DNA from: JACQAI01 sp035507915
Lineage (GTDB): Bacteria; Pseudomonadota; Alphaproteobacteria; Elsterales; Elsteraceae
Direction: 5' to 3'
Assembly: GCA_035507915.1 (NCBI GenBank)
Contig: DATJNS010000305.1
Coordinates: forward strand, 1-6,685
Length of the DNA: 6,685 bases
A program made the position numbers and the translations under genes. Position 1 is the stretch's first letter, and every line of letters begins with the position of its first letter. Below, one piece after another: positions 1-5,861 of this stretch. The notes beneath the pieces were generated by a model that had not been told where the DNA came from, made no database searches, and saw only the letters and a list, made by a program, of their open reading frames with translations.

Positions 1-403
1 GCGAGCGCTGCCTCAATGCGGGGACGTCATCGAGTTCGCCGGATGGGTCCTCGATCCTTCCAGCGAGACGCTGAAATCCGAGCGCGGCGAGCCGGTCAGC
101 CTGACCCAAGCCGAGTACAGGATGCTGCTCGTGCTGGCGCGATCGCCGAATTGCGTGGTCACGCGCGACCAATTGACGAATGCCGTCGCGGGCCGGGGTT
201 GGAGCCCTCTCGATCGCAGCATCGACGTGCACGTCAGCAACCTGCGGCGCAAGCTCGACCGCAGCGCCGACGCGCCAAGCTTGATCCGCACCGTGCGCGG
301 CTCGGGATACATGTTCGTCCCTGGCCGACGGTCGCCGGACCCACGAGATCGACGAACAGCGCCGACCTCTCTGACGCCGCGCACTGGGTTGTGCCTGAGC
401 TAG
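1..403 (+). CDS. OmpR/PhoB-family response regulator, C-terminal DNA-binding domain (5' partial)
   Basis: The reading frame is open from base 2 to a TAG at 401-403, giving 133 visible residues. They form a winged-helix effector domain of the OmpR/PhoB type: a leading strand with GDVIEFAGW, the LTQAEYRML helix, VVTRDQLTNAV, the recognition helix DRSIDVHVSNLRRKLD (visible residues 71-86) and the wing IRTVRGSGYMF (95-105). Such proteins bind promoter DNA after a partner histidine kinase phosphorylates an N-terminal receiver domain. That domain, with its Asp, must lie left of the window. After the wing there is a tail of roughly 27 residues rich in Arg, Pro and Thr, although family members usually stop within a few residues of this point. 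The tail may be read from unrelated DNA after a rearrangement. No kinase gene follows. The family call is secure; the regulated genes are unknown. Confidence 0.92.
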   Translation, partial: RALPQCGDVIEFAGWVLDPSSETLKSERGEPVSLTQAEYRMLLVLARSPNCVVTRDQLTNAVAGRGWSPLDRSIDVHVSNLRRKLDRSADAPSLIRTVRGSGYMFVPGRRSPDPRDRRTAPTSLTPRTGLCLS

Positions 404-419
404 ACCGCTTGCACCGCAT

Positions 420-728
420 CCTCTCGTCTGGCAATCATCGAAGCGACGGTCGCCCCTGGTCGGGCGACGCGGCCGGGCTGGCTGGCGTCGTCAACCGCAT
501 CTCGCGCCAAGGCATGGACTACCTCGCTGCGGGCGGCCTGGGCGGGATCATCGGCGACGGGCAGCTGCCGCACGCAGGCCCGGAGCGGATCGTCGAGGCG
601 TACTACAGCCTTTCGGTGCTGGCGTCGCCCGCCTGTCGGTCGACTACCAATTCGTGGACAACCCGGCCTACAATCGCGACTGCGGCCCGGTGTCGATATT
701 CGCGCTTAGGCTGCGCGGCGAGTTCTGA
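420..728 (+). pseudogene. Remnant of an OprB-like carbohydrate-selective porin (C-terminal end, frameshifted)
   Basis: Read in frame 1 from about 463 to 621, this encodes GDAAGLAGVVNRIS, then MDYLAAGGLGGIIGDGQLP and ERIVEAYYSLSV. It continues in frame 3 from about 621 as GVARLSVDYQFVDNPAYN and GPVSIFALRLRGEF, ending at TGA 726-728. I recognise this as the last beta-strands of OprB-type porins, outer-membrane barrels for sugar uptake. The C-terminal Phe is the usual outer-membrane protein ending. Joining the halves needs a one-base shift near 619-623. A second shift near 461-465 is likely, because frame 2 just upstream reads ATVAPGR, which fits the family better than the frame 1 text. The rest of the porin is absent, since the response-regulator frame runs to 403. 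I infer a non-functional fragment. The left boundary is approximate. Confidence 0.75.
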
Positions 729-739
729 CGGGGAGCAAC

Positions 740-832
740 GACGACGATGACGATTTCGTCGGCCCGGCGGAGCTGACCGGCGACCGCGGCGTCGCCGCCA
801 AGGCCGAGCTGCAGTACACGATCGGATTCTGA
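740..832 (+). pseudogene. Possible remnant of a ShlB/FhaC-type two-partner secretion transporter
   Basis: Frame 2 encodes a run of five Asp residues followed by FVGPAELTGDRGVAAKAELQY, then TIGF and a TGA at 830-832. The PAELTGDRGVA-x-x-x-EL pattern resembles the conserved C-terminal part of ShlB/FhaC/HecB outer-membrane transporters (typically an RGY or RGF element, then S/T-GDRG, then an EL strand). In intact proteins about 100 more residues follow this motif; here a stop comes after about 12. No start codon or upstream part of such a gene is visible, because the preceding sequence is porin. The match is short and made from memory of the family, so the call is tentative. If right, two different outer-membrane protein remnants lie back to back. 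Confidence 0.4.
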
Positions 833-908
833 TTCTCAGGTTCAGAAAGCTTCGCCAAGTCCGCGTCCAAAGACTCAGACTATCTTGGCTGGCCACGAAA
901 CAAAGTGA
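833..908. other. Intergenic gap between remnant outer-membrane genes and the minus-strand operon
   Basis: No coding signal is visible in these 76 bases. They should contain the 3' untranslated end of the minus-strand operon, but I find no GC-rich hairpin followed by a T run on either strand. A perfect 5-base inverted repeat (GTGAT-CAA-ATCAC, 905-917) spans the sulfotransferase stop codon. It is too short and lacks a T tract, so I do not call it a terminator. Confidence 0.5.
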
Positions 909-1727
909 TCAAATCACCGTCACGCCGTGCACGTTGAGTTCCGGGTCGCACCAGAAATCGTCGCGCTCGAACCGGCGAAACACGTCGGGCGGCAAGATGG
1001 TGGGGCGCTCATTGGGGCGCACCCGACGACCGACCGTGTGCAACCCCGGGGTCGCGAGCCGGGCGTCGAACTCGGCGGCCTCGTCGTAGACGACGTTATC
1101 GAAATCATGCTCGAATGCGGGCTCGCCCAGCGCCACATAGAGCGCGCGCAACGTCGCCGCCGGCTGCTTGGTCAGGCTGTCGTACTGGACGAGGATCAGA
1201 CGTTGGGCGTGCTGACCGAAGAACGCCTCCTTCAGCGCGTTGTAGGCGTAGCCCACGAAGCCGGTGGCGTTCGCAGCACCGTCGGCACGGCCGTAGACAG
1301 TACCGCCGGCATCGAAGCCGAAGATCTTCGACGGTTCGAACGGATTGCGCTGTACTAGCCGCTCGATGCTATCGATGATCCACGACACCTGACGCACGCA
1401 ACAGATGATGCGCGCCCGTGGGAACAGCTGCACCAGACCTGCCACCTTCGTGCACCATATCCGATTGGTATCGAACACCAGCTTAGTGGGGTGGATGTCC
1501 TGGTAATAGGCGTCGAACAGGCCGGCGAGCAGCGCGTGCCGCTGCCGCTCGTCGATGAACACCGAGAACTCGTTGCGCCCACTCATCTCGGCCAGCAGCG
1601 CAACGTAGAGCGACCCAACCGGGCTAGTCATCCCGGCATGGAAGTGCGGGTTCTGACGCAGCAATGCCGCCAATAGGGTCGAGCCGGCGCGCGGCAGGCC
1701 TGCGATGAAGTGAATGCCATTCTTCAT
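909..1727 (-). CDS. PAPS-dependent sulfotransferase (Sulfotransfer_3-like)
   Basis: This 272-residue protein should transfer a sulfuryl group from PAPS to an acceptor that cannot be named from sequence. The N-terminal GLPRAGSTLLAALL (residues 10-23) is the 5'-phosphosulfate loop. RIICCVRQVSWIIDS (106-120) supplies the Arg-x7-Ser pair (R112, S120) that binds the 3'-phosphate. No signal peptide or membrane helix is seen, so it should act in the cytoplasm. The ATG at 1727 is chosen because the PAPS loop normally starts within about ten residues of the N-terminus, and it lies 4 bases after the stop of the SecA-like gene. The frame stays open to 1847, but that would mean a long overlap and an atypical leader. 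The loop is reminiscent of tyrosylprotein sulfotransferases, yet the GEETR-like segment holding their catalytic Glu is not evident (TSPVGSL occupies that region). It is the last gene of the operon. Protein, peptide and glycan acceptors all remain possible. Confidence 0.88.
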   Translation of the reverse strand: MKNGIHFIAGLPRAGSTLLAALLRQNPHFHAGMTSPVGSLYVALLAEMSGRNEFSVFIDERQRHALLAGLFDAYYQDIHPTKLVFDTNRIWCTKVAGLVQLFPRARIICCVRQVSWIIDSIERLVQRNPFEPSKIFGFDAGGTVYGRADGAANATGFVGYAYNALKEAFFGQHAQRLILVQYDSLTKQPAATLRALYVALGEPAFEHDFDNVVYDEAAEFDARLATPGLHTVGRRVRPNERPTILPPDVFRRFERDDFWCDPELNVHGVTVI

Positions 1728-1731
1728 ACGG

Positions 1732-3711
1732 TCACTCTTGTTCGCCTGCGAACGCGATGACGTCACCCAGCCACTGGTCGGATCGCAACAGGTCGCGCCG
1801 CATGCGCGCATGCAACCGCTCGGCGCGCCACTGAGCAAGCCGGGCAAGCCGGGAGATCGCCCTGCCGTCCAGCCGAGCCGTCATGCGCCGCAGGAGCGCG
1901 CGCACTGGGCGCGGGCAGTGCCGTTCGATGATCGCGTCGTCGAGTGCCACGTGGATGTGTACCGTGCCCGGGTCGCCCTGGCGCGCACAGCGGCCGGCGA
2001 GCTGACGATCGATGCGGGCGGCTTCGTGCAGCTCGCTCATGAACACGACGAGCCCGCCCAACGCCAACGCTTCCGGGTCGAGCCTGATATCTGTCCCCCG
2101 GCCGGCCATGTTGGTCGCGACCGTGATGGCGCCGCGGCCGCCCGCCCGCGCGACGATCTCGGCCTCGGCGCCATCCTGCGCAGCATTGAGCACGACATGG
2201 GGGAGGCCCGCTGCATCCAGCAGAACGCTGGCGCGATGCGACTCCGCAACTGTTCGGGTGCCGATCAACAGCGGCGCGCCGGTTCGGTGGACGGCCGTCA
2301 CCTCGGCAATGAGCGCCTGCCACTTCGCCTGCCCGTCCGCGTGACCGACCGTCGCGCGCACGATGCGTTGGCTCGGGCGATGCAAAGGGATCCGTGCCAC
2401 CGGTAGCCGGTAAACACGCCACAACTCGCTCACCACCTCGTGCGCGGTGCCCGTCATACCGGCGAGGCGCCGATAGCGACGAAAAAACCGCTGGTAGGTC
2501 ATCCGGGCCTGCGTGGCGCGTCGTTCCGACAGGGTTAGGTCCTCCTTGCGCTCGATCATCTCGTGCAGGCCATCGCTCCACGTCCGATCAGGCAGGATGC
2601 GCCCGGTATATTCGTCGACGATCTCGGCTTTCCCCTCGCGCACCAGATAGTGCTCATCCCGACGGATGAGGTGGAGAGCCGTCAACGCCATAACGATGAG
2701 GCGCTCGCCCTCGGTGGCATCGTTCCAGGGCGGACCGAGTGCCGCGAGTTTATCTAGCGCACGCCTGGAGCCCGCAAGCAGCACGACGCGGCGCTCGTTG
2801 GGCACGATCGCGTAGTCCGTATCGGCATGCAACTCGCGCGCGACCGACAGCGCCCGATCGAACACAGCGACCTCACGCGCAACTCCACCGCTGCCTGACA
2901 GAATAAGGGGGGTGCGCGCCTCGTCGATCAGCACGCTGTCGGCCTCGTCGACGATGGCGAAGTGGAGGCCGCGCAGCAGAGCGTCTGCGCCGTCCGCGCC
3001 GTGGATCAGCCGCGCCGCTTTGCGTCGCAGATTGCCCATCCGCCGACCGAGCCGCAGCCGGTCGCGCATATAATCGAACGCCACATCCTTGTTCGTACAA
3101 TAGGTGATGTCACAACGGTAGGCGACGCGACGCTCGACCGGCGGCACTCCGTCGGCGACCACGCCGACGCTCAAGCCCAAGAAGGTATAGAGCGGTGCCA
3201 GCGTCTCGGCATCCCGCCGCGCCAAATAGCTGTTCACCGTGACGACGTGCACGGGCGTCCCCGCAAGCGCCGCAGTCGCCGCCGCCAATGCTGCCGCCAG
3301 GGTCTTGCCCTCGCCCGTATCCATCTCAGCGATCATGCCGCAGAGCAGCGCGTAACCGCCAATTAGCTGGACATCGTGGTGGCGCTGACCGAGTTGCCGC
3401 CGCGCCGCCTCTCGGACGATCGCGAAAGCGCGCGCGGTCAGGCCGAACGGCCAGCGGGGCTCGCGCCGCAGCGCAGCGCCGATCTGGCGCGCGGCGCGCG
3501 CCAGTGCGGCGTCGTCGAGATGATCGATCGCAGCAGCCTCGCGTGCGACGGCCGGCACGATTGACGATAGCCGACGAGTCCGCCACCTACCGCCGCGCGC
3601 CCGGATCGCGCCGGAAAGCGCGACCGCGAGTTTCTCCCACACGCTTTCGGGCGCACGAATCCGTTCGGGATAGAGCAACGGCGGCGGCCGCGCGAGGCTA
3701 GCGCTAGACAT
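1732..3711 (-). CDS. Truncated SecA-like preprotein translocase ATPase
   Basis: From the ATG at 3711 this is 659 residues, against about 850-900 for housekeeping SecA. Visible motifs in order: Walker A TGEGKT (132-137), the TYCTNKDVAFDYMRD segment (203-217), Walker B VDEAD (254-258) leading into IDEARTPLILSG, the preprotein-crosslinking region with IVDEYTGRILP and RTWSDGLHE, LAGMTGT (416-422), ATNMAGRGTDI (532-542) and the arginine-finger motif GRCARQGDPG (573-582). The protein ends inside the first long helix of the helical scaffold (WRAERLHARMRRDLLRSDQWL). It therefore lacks the two-helix finger, most of the scaffold, the wing domain and the Cys/His zinc tail that binds SecB and lipid. The ATPase looks competent; how it grips or pushes substrate must differ from SecA. 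The start overlaps the preceding gene by 8 bases (ATGTCTAG on the minus strand), implying translational coupling. An ATG at 3798 is also in frame but would overlap by 95 bases with a Cys/Arg-rich leader. A dedicated accessory motor for this operon's cargo is my inference. Confidence 0.93.
   Translation of the reverse strand: MSSASLARPPPLLYPERIRAPESVWEKLAVALSGAIRARGGRWRTRRLSSIVPAVAREAAAIDHLDDAALARAARQIGAALRREPRWPFGLTARAFAIVREAARRQLGQRHHDVQLIGGYALLCGMIAEMDTGEGKTLAAALAAATAALAGTPVHVVTVNSYLARRDAETLAPLYTFLGLSVGVVADGVPPVERRVAYRCDITYCTNKDVAFDYMRDRLRLGRRMGNLRRKAARLIHGADGADALLRGLHFAIVDEADSVLIDEARTPLILSGSGGVAREVAVFDRALSVARELHADTDYAIVPNERRVVLLAGSRRALDKLAALGPPWNDATEGERLIVMALTALHLIRRDEHYLVREGKAEIVDEYTGRILPDRTWSDGLHEMIERKEDLTLSERRATQARMTYQRFFRRYRRLAGMTGTAHEVVSELWRVYRLPVARIPLHRPSQRIVRATVGHADGQAKWQALIAEVTAVHRTGAPLLIGTRTVAESHRASVLLDAAGLPHVVLNAAQDGAEAEIVARAGGRGAITVATNMAGRGTDIRLDPEALALGGLVVFMSELHEAARIDRQLAGRCARQGDPGTVHIHVALDDAIIERHCPRPVRALLRRMTARLDGRAISRLARLAQWRAERLHARMRRDLLRSDQWLGDVIAFAGEQE
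1735..1739 (-). promoter_or_regulatory. Ribosome binding site for the sulfotransferase gene
   Basis: On the minus strand AAGAG lies inside the last codons of the SecA-like gene, 7 bases before the ATG at 1727. Position and spacing fit a modest Shine-Dalgarno site. It supports the short start over the upstream in-frame alternative. Confidence 0.4.
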
Positions 3712-5848
3712 GAACGACGCGCAGAAACAGCTGGCGCAGCGCGCGCAAACCGCGCCACGCCAGCGGTTCGCTGCCCTGATCGAACCGCGCAAAGACATGG
3801 CCGCCGATCCGGCCCACGGTCGTGCCGACGAGCTTGAGCTCGATCTCGTAGAATTCGTCGAGCGGGCGCTGCTGCTTCGGGCTCGATGGGTCGAGGAGCA
3901 TCGGACCGCCGCCCTCGGGCGACAGCGCGGGCGCCGGTGGCCGATCGAGGGCTGCTGGCGTGTAGCGCACTATCGTGGCCGGGAAGGTGCGATCGATCTG
4001 CTCTGTCAGGCGTACTGCGACCGAGCGGACGCGTTGGCGCACCGGGTCGATCTCCGCCTGCGGAATGACGACGCGGATGCCGATGTCGTCGGGCCCGATT
4101 ACGTAGCCCAAGAGGTCGCCCTCGCGCTCGAACTCACCGACCAACTCGCGGGCATCCGGAACGACGAAGCGGCCGGCACGGGGCGCACGAATGACGAGTT
4201 CGCCCTGCCGCTGCTTGGCACGTTCGAGCGCCGCCTGCGCGCGCGCCAGCTGCTGGGCGATCAGGCGCGCCTGCACGAGATCGATCTGATTGACCGCGGT
4301 GTAGCGGTGCTGCAGGACCTCGAGCTCGGCCTGCTTAACTTGGACCTGCGCCGCGGCGACCGGATCCTCGAGCCGGATCAACGGTTGGTCGGCGACGACG
4401 TCGCTATCCGGCGTGGCCAACAGTTGCAGCACGAATCCCTCGCCCCCGGCACGCAGAATGTCGGCGTCGGGCACCCATACGACGCCGTCGGCGACCGTGG
4501 CATACGGCATCGGCACAGCAAACAGGAGGACTGCGATCGCCGCGACCGCGGTGCACGTTGTCACGGCCGCACGCCGACGACGGCCGTTCAACTGTTGACT
4601 GCTCGCCAGGTAACGCAGCGCGCGAATCAGCGGCAGGATGATCAGCTGCACCATCGACCACAGCGCCAGCATGATACCGATCACGAAGAACTTGGTCGTG
4701 ACATACAGTGCTATGCCAAGGGTGACGCTTGTACGATAGAGGAATGACGCGATGCCGTAGGCGATGAACCAGCGATGCTCGCCGGGCGCCTGGACCGGCG
4801 AATCGACGTGCTCGAGGCCGAGCACATGGCTTTGGATCAGGTAAAGGAGATAGCGCTTGGAGCGGGCGTCGAGGTTCGGGATCTCGATCAAGTCGCTGAG
4901 GACGTAGTAACCGTCGAACCGCAGGAGCGGATTGCCGTTGAACAGCAGCGTCGAGATGCCGCCGATCAGCATGACGTTGAACGCGACCGCGTGCACGAAG
5001 CCGAAGTCGACCTCGAGCCACGCGATCATGGCCAGCGCCGAGAGCGCAAGCTCGACCATGATCCCCGCCGCCCCGACCAACGCTCGATGCGAGCGGGCCG
5101 GAAACGCGCTCGATCCCGAGGCGTCGACGTACGGTACCGGCAAGAACACGAGTAGCATGATGCCCATCTCGTGGACTTCGCCGCCGCGCACCTTGGTCGC
5201 GTAGGCATGGCCGAACTCGTGCAGCGCCTTGACCACCGGATAGGTGATCGCGAGTAGGAAGATGTTGTCGGCGGCCAGCACGCGATCGATGGTGTTGGCG
5301 GTGAGCTCGCTCCAATGCATCGCGGCGAGCACCGCACCGACCCCGACCAGCGCTGCCCATAGGATGAAACCCACGACGCTGAACAGCGGCCGCACGAACG
5401 GCAGGGTCTGCGCGAGAAAGCGATCCGGATCGAGCAACGGGATGCGCACCGCCATCGGACTTCTGAGCGCCGCGATCAAGGTCCAGTGGCGACGTCGTTG
5501 AGCGCGCCGCTCGAGCTCCGCCATATCGGGCGCGCTTTCCGCGTGAACGAGATCCGCCTGGTGGAGCTGGGCGAGCAGCTGCACGACCTCGTCCTGAGGC
5601 GGGCGCTCGGCACCCAGGCGTCGCCCGATGATGTCCCAGATCTCCTGCATGGTACGCCGGCCGTCCATTAGACACAGCGTCAGGTTACCGGATGGCGAGA
5701 CTCGAAAAAACCGACCGGTCTGATGATCCTGCAGCACGTACCAGAGTTGACCGCGTTGCACTTGGCGGCGAATCCGCGCGTGCGGCCGCAACCGCGGCCG
5801 CAGAGTCGCGATACGATACCAACTGTCTGCGAGCGCCGACTGGCTCAC
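3704..5848 (-). CDS. PqqD-like / M50 membrane zinc peptidase / HlyD-like fusion protein
   Basis: 714 residues in three parts. Residues about 25-105 resemble a PqqD-like peptide-binding module (WYVLQDHQTGRFFRVSP, LMDGRRTMQEIWDIIG). Residues about 150-450 form a polytopic core with about eight hydrophobic segments. It carries the M50 zinc motif HEFGH (210-214) and the second-ligand region NGNPLLRFDGYY (304-315), where D312 is the probable third ligand. Residues about 453-690 are a HlyD-like periplasmic arm: one lipoyl half (453-495), a coiled coil (496-550), the other half with IRAPRAGRFVVP (553-564), then a beta-barrel-like region. It should sit in the inner membrane and cut a peptide or protein in or near the membrane, holding the product or docking an exporter. 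The start is GTG at 5848, 13 bases after the upstream stop, with a weak TAAGG 11 bases before it. No ATG lies nearby before residue 61. Catalytic activity is likely from the intact residues but unproven. Confidence 0.92.
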   Translation of the reverse strand: MSQSALADSWYRIATLRPRLRPHARIRRQVQRGQLWYVLQDHQTGRFFRVSPSGNLTLCLMDGRRTMQEIWDIIGRRLGAERPPQDEVVQLLAQLHQADLVHAESAPDMAELERRAQRRRHWTLIAALRSPMAVRIPLLDPDRFLAQTLPFVRPLFSVVGFILWAALVGVGAVLAAMHWSELTANTIDRVLAADNIFLLAITYPVVKALHEFGHAYATKVRGGEVHEMGIMLLVFLPVPYVDASGSSAFPARSHRALVGAAGIMVELALSALAMIAWLEVDFGFVHAVAFNVMLIGGISTLLFNGNPLLRFDGYYVLSDLIEIPNLDARSKRYLLYLIQSHVLGLEHVDSPVQAPGEHRWFIAYGIASFLYRTSVTLGIALYVTTKFFVIGIMLALWSMVQLIILPLIRALRYLASSQQLNGRRRRAAVTTCTAVAAIAVLLFAVPMPYATVADGVVWVPDADILRAGGEGFVLQLLATPDSDVVADQPLIRLEDPVAAAQVQVKQAELEVLQHRYTAVNQIDLVQARLIAQQLARAQAALERAKQRQGELVIRAPRAGRFVVPDARELVGEFEREGDLLGYVIGPDDIGIRVVIPQAEIDPVRQRVRSVAVRLTEQIDRTFPATIVRYTPAALDRPPAPALSPEGGGPMLLDPSSPKQQRPLDEFYEIELKLVGTTVGRIGGHVFARFDQGSEPLAWRGLRALRQLFLRVVHV

Positions 5849-5861
5849 GACGCCGCGAGCC

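Noticed and set aside
16..750. A 244-residue + strand open frame read as one protein
   Set aside because: Its first part is an off-frame shadow of the response regulator, and its last part is the porin remnant before the second frameshift. Only about 463-621 carries recognisable protein sequence in this frame.
905..917. Inverted repeat GTGAT-CAA-ATCAC as a terminator
   Set aside because: The stem is only 5 base pairs, is AT-rich, spans the stop codon and has no T run after it on either strand.
1728..1847. Upstream in-frame start for the sulfotransferase
   Set aside because: It would overlap the SecA-like gene by more than 100 bases and add a Cys/Gly-rich leader before the PAPS loop. The ATG at 1727 has better spacing and an upstream AAGAG.
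1714..2406. Long + strand open frame opposite the SecA-like gene
   Set aside because: It is antisense to conserved SecA motifs, shows no family signature of its own, and is typical of long antisense frames in GC-rich DNA. The + strand frames at 3710-4747 and 4775-5155 are rejected for the same reason.
1732..3711. Calling this the housekeeping secA
   Set aside because: It is about 200 residues too short, lacks the C-terminal domains and sits in a specialised operon rather than by itself or near cell-division genes.
3712..3798. Upstream ATG for the SecA-like gene
   Set aside because: It adds a Cys/Arg-rich leader that is the shadow of the conserved M50-HlyD C-terminus. The ATG at 3711 gives an 8-base stop/start overlap typical of coupled genes.
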